A stretch of 8,029 nt of DNA from an alpha proteobacterium SCGC AAA240-E13. Its GTDB lineage: Bacteria; Pseudomonadota; Alphaproteobacteria; Pelagibacterales; Pelagibacteraceae. The notes under the pieces were generated by a model. That model searched no databases. It was not told the DNA's origin and saw only the letters and a list, made by a program, of their open reading frames with translations. Within the stretch, counting starts at the first letter, position 1. The number at the start of each line of letters is the position of its first letter. Positions 1-6,366 of this stretch are shown here, one piece after another. The position numbers and the translations under genes were made by a program. The DNA is taken from NCBI GenBank assembly GCA_000504625.1, contig AZHR01000006.1, positions 58,831-66,859 on the forward strand, read 5' to 3'.

Positions 1-1
1 T

Positions 2-400
2 TTTGAAATTGGAATGGATAGATTAGTTGATCTTGAAATGGAAGCAGATTTTGTAGGCAAAGAAGCACTTAAGAAAATTAAAAAAGAAGGAATTAAAAGA
101 AAATTAGTTGGTATGGAAATTCTTGGAGATCCTATAAGCAAAGTTGTTCCACCACAGTATACACCCGGATATTTTGTGCCTGATCATTGGCCTGTATTTG
201 ATGATAAAAAAGAAATTGGTTATGTTACATCAAAGTGTTTTTCTCCAAGATTAAAGAAAAATATTGGATATGCTTTTATACCTATTGATTATGCAAAAAA
301 TGATACTGAAATAGAAATTAGATCTCCTTATGCAAATTTAAAGGCAAAAGTTGTACCACTACCTTTCTTTGATCCTAGGAAAAAAATTCCGATAAAATAA
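2..400 (+). CDS. GcvT/DmdA-family aminomethyltransferase or demethylase, C-terminal part (5' end outside window)
   Basis: The frame is open from base 2 to the TAA at 398-400 and gives 132 residues, so only the C-terminal third of a protein of usually 370-450 residues (longer if fused to an oxidase domain) is present. It opens with FEIGMDRLVDL followed by DFVGKEAL, the motif of tetrahydrofolate-dependent GcvT-fold proteins (glycine cleavage T protein, dimethylglycine/sarcosine dehydrogenases, DMSP demethylase DmdA). The C-terminal barrel domain follows, with IGYVTSKCFSPRLKKNIGYA and a VVPLPFFDP ending. These enzymes move a methyl or methylene group from an amine or sulfonium donor to folate in the cytoplasm. 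The substrate cannot be told from the C-terminus. Two genes away is a predicted glycine-betaine-producing pathway, so a methylamine donor such as dimethylglycine is a reasonable inference. An ATG at 14 is internal to the conserved motif and is not the start. Confidence 0.8.
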   Translation, partial: FEIGMDRLVDLEMEADFVGKEALKKIKKEGIKRKLVGMEILGDPISKVVPPQYTPGYFVPDHWPVFDDKKEIGYVTSKCFSPRLKKNIGYAFIPIDYAKNDTEIEIRSPYANLKAKVVPLPFFDPRKKIPIK

Positions 401-435
401 TCTATGTATTTTAACCAAATATGTGAGTATCATGA

Positions 436-1293
436 ATGAATTTTCGTGATATTTTACTTTCGTTGTGTGCTCCTCTACTTTTAGGTTTCGGTTTCGCGAT
501 TGCCAAACCTGCTATGCAACAATTTCCACCTTTTTTGTTAATGGGTTTAAGATTTACTATAGCAGCTTTAATTTTAATTTGGTGGTTTCCGATACCAAAA
601 AAACTATTTAAAGATTTATTTATAGTTTCGCTTATAGGAGGAACTTTAACGTATGGTTTGGTATATATGGGTTTGGATAGGATTGATGCATCTTCCTCAA
701 TACTTCTTGTTCATACCGAAGTCCCTTTTGGAGTAATTATTGCTTATTTGTTATATAAGGAAATACCAAGTGTAAGAAGTATAATCGGAATAATCATTGC
801 TTTTGTAGGACTCTTTATTTTATTAGGTTCACCTAATCTTGAAGGAAAATTAATTGGTATTTTGTTATTACTTTCCGGAGCATTTGCGTGGTCCTTCGGG
901 ATGGTTATTGCAAGACCACTTAGTAAAAAAATAGGAGGATTTGCAGTTACAGCTTGGGTTGGTTTATTTTGTGGTCCAATGCTCTTAATAGGATCTTTCA
1001 TTTTTGATGGGAATACAATTAATTATTTGTTATCTGCGGATCTAAATGGATGGATGATAGTAGGATTTCTTGGTATTATCATGCAACCCTTAGCATATGG
1101 TACCTGGTATCAAGTGATGGGTCGCAACCCAGTTCATAAAGTGATGCCAGTGATGCTCTTGTTACCTCTTACAGGACTATCAACAGCTATTTTGTTGCTT
1201 GGAGAAGAACCAACAAAACACCTATTTATTGGAGGTGCAATTATATTATTTGGGATTGGCATGATATTGTTTAGTAAACCAAAAACTAAATAA
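436..1293 (+). CDS. EamA-family (drug/metabolite transporter superfamily) permease
   Basis: A 285-residue, very hydrophobic protein with about ten predicted membrane helices in two EamA repeats, roughly residues 5-131 and 138-280. The family's usual marks are visible: an early Gly/Phe-rich helix with LLGFGFAIAKPAMQ, MGLRFTIAALIL in helix 2, an acidic residue in HTEVPFGVIIAYLL, and a matching second half with LLLSGAFAWSFGMVIARPL. The length is normal for the family. These are inner-membrane carriers of small polar metabolites, often exporters; the substrate is not predictable from sequence. The ATG at 436 is used because the nearby ATG at 432 is in a frame that stops after five codons. No strong ribosome-binding site is seen. 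The gene lies 35 bases after the GcvT-type gene in the same direction, so co-transcription is possible, and it ends 10 bases from the stop of the convergent HD-domain gene. Confidence 0.85.
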   Translation: MNFRDILLSLCAPLLLGFGFAIAKPAMQQFPPFLLMGLRFTIAALILIWWFPIPKKLFKDLFIVSLIGGTLTYGLVYMGLDRIDASSSILLVHTEVPFGVIIAYLLYKEIPSVRSIIGIIIAFVGLFILLGSPNLEGKLIGILLLLSGAFAWSFGMVIARPLSKKIGGFAVTAWVGLFCGPMLLIGSFIFDGNTINYLLSADLNGWMIVGFLGIIMQPLAYGTWYQVMGRNPVHKVMPVMLLLPLTGLSTAILLLGEEPTKHLFIGGAIILFGIGMILFSKPKTK

Positions 1294-1303
1294 GAAGTTT
1301 ATA

Positions 1304-1855
1304 TTAGGCTGTTATTATTAGTTGAGAAGTAATTAAATCTCGGTAATCATCAATTTTTTTTATTTTAACATTGGGTATCTTTCCATAATCATCATATTTT
1401 CTAAGAGTTATTGCATCTTTATAAAATTTCAATGAAGTAAATTTTTTAGCTTCCTCATAGCCCATTATTCCTCCTTGAAGTTCTAAACTAACTTTAGAAG
1501 GACTAGATAAAAGATCATAATATGATTTATTTCGGCAGAGATATCTTTTAGCTTGAACATGTAGTTTGATGGGTTCGGTAACTTCTGGTTTGAAATAATC
1601 TTTTAAAAAATTAAATCCCACACTTTCATGTTTTCCATCAAATGATTTTAAAACTAATAAATCTGGATCCTCAATAACAAAATGACCGTAATCGTGAAGT
1701 AAACAGGCGCAAATTAACGATTTAGGAGAATGATTTTTTTCCGCCAACATGGCTGTTTGTATCATATGATCAGAAATTGTAACTTTCTCGCCAATATAAC
1801 AATTTTTTTTGGTTTGATAATTATTTATTATTTTATCAACTATATGCTCGGTCAA
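1304..1855 (-). CDS. tmpB: PhnZ/TmpB-like HD-domain mixed-valent di-iron oxygenase (C-P bond cleaving)
   Basis: A 183-residue HD-domain protein, the size of PhnZ. The residues that bind the two irons and the substrate in PhnZ can be placed with constant spacing: Y20 and E23 in YIGE (PhnZ Y24/E27), H30, the H54-D55 pair with H58 in LLHDYGH, H76 in KHE, H99 and K103 in LHVQAKRYLC, and D156 in LRKYDDYGK. The stretch LELQGGIM is also a mark of this subfamily. Known members oxidatively cleave 1-hydroxy-2-aminoethylphosphonate (PhnZ) or 1-hydroxy-2-(trimethylamino)ethylphosphonate (TmpB), releasing glycine or glycine betaine plus phosphate. TmpB is preferred because the divergent neighbour is a gamma-butyrobetaine-hydroxylase-like oxygenase, TmpA's family. 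The start is TTG at 1855, preceded by GAGGA; later ATG codons would delete Y20 and E23. PhnZ specificity for aminoethylphosphonate remains possible. Confidence 0.78.
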   Translation of the reverse strand: MTEHIVDKIINNYQTKKNCYIGEKVTISDHMIQTAMLAEKNHSPKSLICACLLHDYGHFVIEDPDLLVLKSFDGKHESVGFNFLKDYFKPEVTEPIKLHVQAKRYLCRNKSYYDLLSSPSKVSLELQGGIMGYEEAKKFTSLKFYKDAITLRKYDDYGKIPNVKIKKIDDYRDLITSQLIITA

Positions 1856-1932
1856 TAGATCCTCGAATTTAATTAATTAGTCTTGTCTCTACAATATGAT
1901 AATACTTAGAAAATAAAAAAGATGAAGCGGAA
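1856..1932. promoter_or_regulatory. Divergent intergenic region with tmpB and tmpA promoters (inferred)
   Basis: These 77 bases separate the starts of tmpB (minus) and tmpA (plus), so any promoters for the two must lie here or overlap the coding ends. It is very AT-rich. It holds a palindromic AATTAATT at 1871-1878 and a -10-like TATGATAAT at 1895-1903 on the plus strand, but I find no well-spaced -35 partner. No Pho box can be read with confidence. A shared regulator site is plausible but not shown. Confidence 0.4.
1860..1864 (-). promoter_or_regulatory. Ribosome-binding site of tmpB
   Basis: On the minus strand this reads GAGGA, four bases before TTG at 1855. It supports the non-ATG start, which is needed to keep the N-terminal Tyr/Glu iron-site residues in the product. 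Confidence 0.55.
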
Positions 1933-3078
1933 ATGTCTTTATTTAAATCGATTAAGATAACTGATTCTGGAAAGGCCATAATTCTTCAGCGCAGTGATGG
2001 TAGTAATGTGCGTTATCACTCGACATGGTTAAGAGATAATGCACTTGATCCAAAAACACGAGATGCTAACAATGGACAACGTTTAATTACGCTTTCGGAT
2101 ATACCGATTAACACTTACATTGAATCTGCTACACTAGATGAGTCAGGTAAAAATATATTCTTAACTTTTCTACCAGAAACAAAAAAAATTTCATTTTCTG
2201 CAAGTTGGCTGGAAGCACATGCCTATGATACAAAACGAAACAATACAAAAGGTTGGATCGCTTCTAATTTGAAGACTTGGGAAAAAGATATGTCAAAAAG
2301 TATTCCAAAAGTTGATTATAAAACTGCTAGATCGGATAAAACTTTGCTTCTTCAATGGTTAAAGTCACTCTATCGTTATGGCTTTGCCAAGATGACTGGA
2401 GGAAAAATAGAATCTGGAGCACTTATTCAAGTAGCCGATCTCTTTGGTTACGTTCGTGAGACCAATTACGGTAAATGGTTTGAAGTTCGATCAGAAGTAA
2501 ATGCGATTAATTTAGCATATACAAATCTTGGTTTGCAGGCGCATACAGATAATCCTTACCGAGATCCAGTTCCGACCATACAAATTCTTTATTGTTTGGA
2601 AAACTCTGCTTCGGGGGGAGACTCAACGGTCGTAGATGGTTTTAATGCAGTTAAACGTCTTAAAGATGAAAATCCTGATTATTTTAACTTGCTATCTAAA
2701 TACTGCGCCCGTTTCGAATACAATGGAGATAAAGGGACTCATCTACAATCTCGTCGACCAATAATTGAACTATCTCCCGATGGTGAATTAATAGCAATTC
2801 GTTTTAATAATCGTTCTGCAGCACCCATCACTGATGTTCCTTATGATGACATGGCGAATTATTATAAAGCTTATCGTGCATTTTCGGATATTATTAATGA
2901 TCCTACATTGGCAATTAATTTTAAATTGAATCCAGGAGAATGTTTCATAACTGATAACACTAGAGTTCTTCATGCGCGAACAGCTTATTCGGGAGCTGGA
3001 ACACGTTGGTTACAAGGATGTTATGTTGATAAAGACGGACTCTTATCGACAATTTCTACAATGTTAGAGAAAAAATGA
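1933..3078 (+). CDS. tmpA: TmpA-like Fe(II)/2-oxoglutarate oxygenase (gamma-butyrobetaine-hydroxylase family)
   Basis: A 381-residue protein with the two-part layout of gamma-butyrobetaine and trimethyllysine hydroxylases: an N-terminal domain (about 1-115, with HSTWLRDNALD and SASWLEAHAYD) and a TauD-type double-stranded beta-helix domain (about 130-370). The iron triad is H204-x-D206 in LQAHTDNPY and H347 in DNTRVLHART; R358 in GTRWLQGCY is the expected 2-oxoglutarate-binding Arg. FNNRS at 291-295 matches the paired Asn of the family's substrate pocket. TmpA, long misannotated as gamma-butyrobetaine hydroxylase, hydroxylates C1 of 2-(trimethylamino)ethylphosphonate for TmpB. The divergent tmpB-like gene is the main reason for this call. 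The four zinc ligands known from human BBOX1 are not present. Arginine is mostly CGN (18 of 21), unlike the ALDH gene downstream. The start is ATG with only a weak upstream GCGGA. A true gamma-butyrobetaine hydroxylase is the chief alternative. Confidence 0.75.
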   Translation: MSLFKSIKITDSGKAIILQRSDGSNVRYHSTWLRDNALDPKTRDANNGQRLITLSDIPINTYIESATLDESGKNIFLTFLPETKKISFSASWLEAHAYDTKRNNTKGWIASNLKTWEKDMSKSIPKVDYKTARSDKTLLLQWLKSLYRYGFAKMTGGKIESGALIQVADLFGYVRETNYGKWFEVRSEVNAINLAYTNLGLQAHTDNPYRDPVPTIQILYCLENSASGGDSTVVDGFNAVKRLKDENPDYFNLLSKYCARFEYNGDKGTHLQSRRPIIELSPDGELIAIRFNNRSAAPITDVPYDDMANYYKAYRAFSDIINDPTLAINFKLNPGECFITDNTRVLHARTAYSGAGTRWLQGCYVDKDGLLSTISTMLEKK

Positions 3079-3080
3079 TT

Positions 3081-3085
3081 GGAGG
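3081..3085 (+). promoter_or_regulatory. Ribosome-binding site deciding the start of the downstream dehydrogenase
   Basis: GGAGG lies five bases before ATG at 3091 and is the clearest Shine-Dalgarno sequence in the window. It rules against the in-frame TTG at 3079, which would come before the site. Confidence 0.75.
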
Positions 3086-3090
3086 TTAAA

Positions 3091-4032
3091 ATGAAGGTTG
3101 GCTTTATAGGTTTAGGGAATGTCGGAGGAAAATTAGCGGGCAGTTTGTTACGCAACAAGTATGATTTAACGGTTATCGATTTGGATTCTTCTTTAACAAG
3201 AGATTTTGTTGCAAACGGTGCATCTACTACTAATTCTCCGAAAAAATTAGCTCAAAAAGTTGATATAATAATAACTTGTCTTCCTTCTCCATCGGTTTGC
3301 TCTGAGGTTATGGAGTCCCAAGATGGTGTTATTAATGGACTTTCAAAAAATAAAATTTGGTTGGAAATGAGTACCACCGATGAATCTGAAGCAAAAAGAT
3401 TAGGTAAACTGGCTACAAATAAAGGAGCCATACCTCTTGATGGTCCTGTCAGCGGCGGGTGTCATCGTGCTGCCACAGGAAATATTTCAATTTTTGTTGG
3501 AGGAGATCGTTCGGCATTTGAAAAAATATTACCTGTATTGAAAGTTATGGGAAAAAAAATACTTCATACTGGAAAACTAGGTTCTGCTTCAATACTAAAA
3601 GTTATTACTAATTACCTGGCATCGGTTAATTTAGTTTCAATAGGAGAGGCACTAACTGTTGCAAAAAAATCAGGCATGGACCTTAAAACTGTTTATGAGG
3701 CAATAAAAATTTCCTCTGGCAATTCTTTTGTTCATGAAACAGAGAGCCAGGTTATCTTGAATGGTTCTTATAATATAAGTTTTACAATGGATTTAGTAGT
3801 CAAAGACATGGGACTTTTTGATACCCTTTCCAAAAAGCATCATATTCCTCTTGAGGTGTCTCCAGTCGTTTTTAATATATTTAAGGAAGGTCAAAAAAAA
3901 TATGGATCACGAGCATGGTCATCAATGATTGTAAAAAGATTAGAAGATACATGCAATATTAATTTAAGGACAGAAGGTTTTCCATCAGAATTAACTGACA
4001 ATGAATCAGAAGAAAAAGGATATGAAATCTAA
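3091..4032 (+). CDS. 3-hydroxyisobutyrate dehydrogenase-family NAD(P)-dependent oxidoreductase
   Basis: A 313-residue beta-hydroxyacid dehydrogenase. The N-terminal Rossmann domain has the dinucleotide motif GFIGLGNVG at residues 3-11 and an acidic strand end, VIDLD, which favours NAD over NADP. The substrate-binding signature LDGPVSGGCHRAATG sits mid-protein. The catalytic Lys is in SASILKVITNYL, with Asn four residues on, at the start of the helical C-terminal domain. Family members oxidise a hydroxyl beta to a carboxylate or reduce small semialdehydes (3-hydroxyisobutyrate, tartronate semialdehyde, 4-hydroxybutyrate). The gene follows tmpA by 12 bases and precedes the PhyH gene by 5, so it probably belongs to the same transcript. 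It may handle a hydroxylated product made by one of the neighbouring oxygenases; the substrate is unknown. No step for it is described in the TmpA/TmpB route. The start at 3091 is set by GGAGG. Confidence 0.85.
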   Translation: MKVGFIGLGNVGGKLAGSLLRNKYDLTVIDLDSSLTRDFVANGASTTNSPKKLAQKVDIIITCLPSPSVCSEVMESQDGVINGLSKNKIWLEMSTTDESEAKRLGKLATNKGAIPLDGPVSGGCHRAATGNISIFVGGDRSAFEKILPVLKVMGKKILHTGKLGSASILKVITNYLASVNLVSIGEALTVAKKSGMDLKTVYEAIKISSGNSFVHETESQVILNGSYNISFTMDLVVKDMGLFDTLSKKHHIPLEVSPVVFNIFKEGQKKYGSRAWSSMIVKRLEDTCNINLRTEGFPSELTDNESEEKGYEI

Positions 4033-4037
4033 TAAAA

Positions 4038-4898
4038 ATGAATACTGAATTATTGCGACCCATCACCAGCAAAGAAGTTGACACTTATCATCATGATGGC
4101 GTTTTATTATTGAAAAATATGTTTGATAAGGATTGGATTGAACTTTTAAATAAAGGAATTGATACTAATATTAAAACACCCACAAGAGGTTCGCGTATAT
4201 GGTATAAGGATACTTCAGGACGTTCTATGTTTTATGACCACACAGCCTGGCAAAATATTGATGAGTACAAAAAGTTCATTTTTAATTCACCTGCTGCTCA
4301 GATTTGCGGCCAATTAATGAGATCAACGATCGTCAACTTTTTTTTTGATTCAGTATTTGTTCGGTCTACTGGAACCCAGTTCGAAACTCCCTGGCATCAA
4401 GATGAACCTTATTGGTCAGTTGAAGGTTATGATGCTTGTACAATTTGGATGCCTTTAGCGCCTGTTAAAAAAAAAAGTTCGCTGTCATTTGTTCCAGGTT
4501 CACACCTTTGGAAAACTGTTTTTAAACATTACAATTTTGGAGACCTCAACCCTGTAGAAAAAAAAAATGTTGATCAAGTTGATTTTTCTGACATTGCTGA
4601 ACAAGAAGTTCCAGATATAAATTCTGATCCTGAACGTTTTGGTGTTGTAAGTTGGGATATGCAACCAGGTGATTGCATTGTTTTCAATGGTCGCACAATG
4701 CATGGAGGTTCTGGAAAATTAGATGATGATTGTGACTTACGAGTCTTCACAACTAAGTGGGCAGGTGATGATATTCGAATCAAATTTCGTGATTATGGTA
4801 TGGATCCTAACCATAGTGTCGAAATGATGGAAAAAGGTCTGAAGTCTGGTGATCGCCTAGATACAAATATGTATCCACTAATATGGAAGAAAGTTTAA
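4038..4898 (+). CDS. Phytanoyl-CoA dioxygenase (PhyH)-family Fe(II)/2-oxoglutarate oxygenase
   Basis: A 286-residue single-domain oxygenase. The iron ligands are H120-x-D122 in TPWHQDEPYW and H222 in RTMHGGSG; R235 in CDLRVFTTKW is in the right place to bind 2-oxoglutarate. SLSFVPGSHLW and MQPGDCIVFNGRTMHGGS are typical family blocks. The bacterial family hydroxylates very diverse small molecules, including compatible solutes (EctD) and aminoethylphosphonate (PhnY, which I recall as being of this type). Because it sits in the tmpA transcript next to a PhnZ-fold gene, a PhnY-like second hydroxylase feeding TmpB is an attractive inference, but no specificity residues can be read. The start is five bases after the dehydrogenase stop, with AAGGA somewhat distant at 4016-4020. 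Arginine is CGN in 10 of 12 codons, as in tmpA. Confidence 0.82.
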   Translation: MNTELLRPITSKEVDTYHHDGVLLLKNMFDKDWIELLNKGIDTNIKTPTRGSRIWYKDTSGRSMFYDHTAWQNIDEYKKFIFNSPAAQICGQLMRSTIVNFFFDSVFVRSTGTQFETPWHQDEPYWSVEGYDACTIWMPLAPVKKKSSLSFVPGSHLWKTVFKHYNFGDLNPVEKKNVDQVDFSDIAEQEVPDINSDPERFGVVSWDMQPGDCIVFNGRTMHGGSGKLDDDCDLRVFTTKWAGDDIRIKFRDYGMDPNHSVEMMEKGLKSGDRLDTNMYPLIWKKV

Positions 4899-4904
4899 TT
4901 TAAA

Positions 4905-5566
4905 ATGCTTGATAAAAGAAATTTTTATATAAATGGAAAATGGGTCAAGCCCTCTAAATCAAATGACCTTGAAGTAATTAATCCATCTAATGAAGAACCT
5001 TTTGCTATTATTTCTCTAGGATCTAAAGAAGATACCAATGCTGCTGTCAAAGCTGCTAAAGAAGCTTTTGTTAAATGGAAAGAAACTTCGAAAGAAGAAA
5101 GAATAAATCTTTTAGAAAAATTACTTAAAATTTATAAAAAAAGATTTAATGAGCTAGCTGAGGCACAGTCAATGGAAATGGGAGCCCCAATTGATTATGC
5201 AATATCAGCACAAACTGCATCTGGCCAGTCACATTTAGAAGATTTTATATTAAGACTAAAAAATTTTAAATTTGAAGAACATTTTGACTCAAAATCTAAC
5301 AATCACATAAGTTATGAACCAATTGGGGTTTGTGGTTTAATCACACCATGGAATTGGCCAATTAATCAAATAGCATTAAAGGTATTTCCAGCTTTTGCAA
5401 CTGGGTGTACTATGGTTCTTAAGCCTCCTGAGATAGCTCCTGTATCACCAATGTTATTTGCTGAAATGGTACATGAAGCAGGTTTTCCAAAAGGAGTTTT
5501 TAATTTGGTTAATGGAGACGGGTCAGGAGTTGGAACACAAATTTCAGGTCATCCAGATATTGATAT
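4905..5566 (+). CDS. NAD(P)-dependent aldehyde dehydrogenase, N-terminal 220 residues (broken at a fold-back junction)
   Basis: This is the N-terminal half of an aldehyde dehydrogenase: FYINGKWV near the start, the cofactor-domain block CGLITPWNWPINQI with the oxyanion-stabilising N150, K173 in VLKPPE, and FNLVNGDGSGVG at 199-210. The ALDH match stops at D220 (5564) plus two bases; the frame then continues into an unrelated oxygenase tail, ending at 5717. The missing half, with the catalytic Glu and Cys, lies on the minus strand at 7166-7934. As written, 4905-5717 encodes a 270-residue chimera without ALDH activity. The gene begins six bases after the PhyH gene and so looks like part of that transcript. 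Its arginine codons are all AGA. ALDHs beside hydroxylases of this type often oxidise betaine aldehyde or trimethylaminobutyraldehyde, but the substrate here is open. Confidence 0.85.
5472..5566 (+). repeat. Left arm of a perfect 95-bp inverted repeat
   Basis: These bases are identical to the reverse complement of 7935-8029. The match is exact over 95 positions, ends sharply at 5566 (next bases TTTT here, GATC in the other copy), and on the other side runs to the end of the window, so the true repeat may be longer. It codes for the same ALDH residues in both copies. Exact identity suggests one locus represented twice. Confidence 0.97.
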
Positions 5567-5567
5567 T
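5562..5567. other. Fold-back junction with probable short homology
   Basis: The bases GATATT sit where ALDH sequence changes to hydroxylase sequence. ALDH supplies GATAT (codons for Asp and the first two bases of Met). The hydroxylase family has a conserved Asp at exactly this place, six residues before its NN/DN motif, so GATATT probably belongs to it as well. The junction therefore has an inferred 5-6 bp of shared sequence. GATAT also occurs just before, at 5556-5560. Confidence 0.7.
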
Positions 5568-5717
5568 TTTTGTTTTAATAATCGACGAATTCTTCATGGA
5601 AGAACAGAATACAATCCTAATTCGGGTAATCGCCACCTTCAAGGTTACTATATTGACCGCGATGAAATAACTAGTAGATTAAATTATTTAAAAAAAATTG
5701 ATACTTCTCTTTTATAA
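5567..5717 (+). pseudogene. C-terminal 50 codons of a second gamma-butyrobetaine-hydroxylase-family oxygenase, fused to the ALDH start
   Basis: The tail starts IFCFNNRRILHGRTEY and goes on to GNRHLQGYYIDRDEITSRL. This is the end of the BBOX/TMLH/TmpA fold: the distal iron-ligand His of LHGR, the 2-oxoglutarate Arg of NRHLQG, and the D-x-D then SRL close. It is closer to canonical gamma-butyrobetaine hydroxylase than the tmpA product in the same window (LHART, DKDGLLSTIS), so it is a second gene and not a copy of tmpA. The rest of the gene is not in the window; in the native chromosome it should lie beyond the GDPD gene, converging on it. Its stop overlaps the GDPD stop region by six bases. 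As present it has no start of its own. A real gene fusion is very unlikely, because the ALDH half is found intact on the other strand. Confidence 0.8.
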
Positions 5718-6359
5718 ATTTTCAAAAATTAAATTTTTACTATATTTATATTTTTCAAAAATATTTTGACTTTTTGCTGTGTAATAATAAACAGGAACTT
5801 TAAGCTTATCAAGCTGAGAGTATTTAAGAAATTTTTTTTCAACAACAAATAGTTTTATATATTTCTTTTTTGATTTATTTTTAAATTGTTTTATTTTTGC
5901 CGATGAAGAAAAAATCATACCAAGAGTTAAACTCTTTTTTAATTTGTATAGATTAATTAAATTCTGTTCGTGAAATGATGTTAAGCTAAAATTTTTGCAA
6001 TTTTTTATTTTGTTTATTAATGAAATTAAATTTTTTTTTGAAAAAATTGTTTTTAGTTCAATCATTAGAGGAAATTTACTCCTATTTAGCTTCAATAAAT
6101 CATCAAGCAGTGGCACTTTGGAATTGAATTTGAGACTAATTTTCTTAATTTCATTATAATTTGTTTCTTTAATTCGTCTATTAACTTTAAATTTATTTTT
6201 TAAATTAAAATCGTGAAAACAAATAATCTTATTATCCTTAGTGCAGTGAATATCTGTTTCTATTCCGTATCCTTTTTTGAAAGAGTATTTAAATGCAGCC
6301 AAAGTATTTTCTTCAAGTTTTTTCTTTGCTAGTCCTCTATGAATATAGTGTGTGACCAT
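5712..6359 (-). CDS. Glycerophosphodiester phosphodiesterase (GDPD) family protein
   Basis: A compact 215-residue GDPD-fold protein without a signal peptide, hence cytoplasmic. The catalytic and metal-binding residues are all visible: H7-R8 in IHRG, EENTLAAF at 16-23, E34 and D36 in IETDIH, H49 in CFHD, and E101 with K103 in MIELKT. Such enzymes (UgpQ type) hydrolyse glycerophosphodiesters such as glycerophosphocholine to glycerol-3-phosphate and the alcohol. That would yield choline or other head groups, fitting a neighbourhood concerned with quaternary amines and phosphorus, though the substrate is inferred. It starts seven bases after the hisN-like gene and forms an operon with it and the ALDH. 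The C-terminus is short for the family but complete in layout, ending in LIFENL. Confidence 0.83.
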   Translation of the reverse strand: MVTHYIHRGLAKKKLEENTLAAFKYSFKKGYGIETDIHCTKDNKIICFHDFNLKNKFKVNRRIKETNYNEIKKISLKFNSKVPLLDDLLKLNRSKFPLMIELKTIFSKKNLISLINKIKNCKNFSLTSFHEQNLINLYKLKKSLTLGMIFSSSAKIKQFKNKSKKKYIKLFVVEKKFLKYSQLDKLKVPVYYYTAKSQNIFEKYKYSKNLIFENL

Positions 6360-6366
6360 CTAAAAT

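Noticed and set aside
1294..1303. Bidirectional terminator between the EamA gene and tmpB
   Set aside because: Only ten bases separate the stops and no stem-loop followed by a T-run is seen there.
1871..1903. A defined operator or Pho box between tmpB and tmpA
   Set aside because: The AATTAATT palindrome and TATGATAAT are expected by chance in such AT-rich DNA, and no spaced repeat pair fitting a Pho box is visible.
3079..3090. TTG at 3079 as start of the dehydrogenase
   Set aside because: It lies before the GGAGG site and adds four residues ahead of the usual MKVGFIGLG opening.
4500..4783. Minus-strand open frames inside the PhyH gene
   Set aside because: They are antisense to a well-conserved oxygenase with all catalytic residues and show no family motif or ribosome-binding site.
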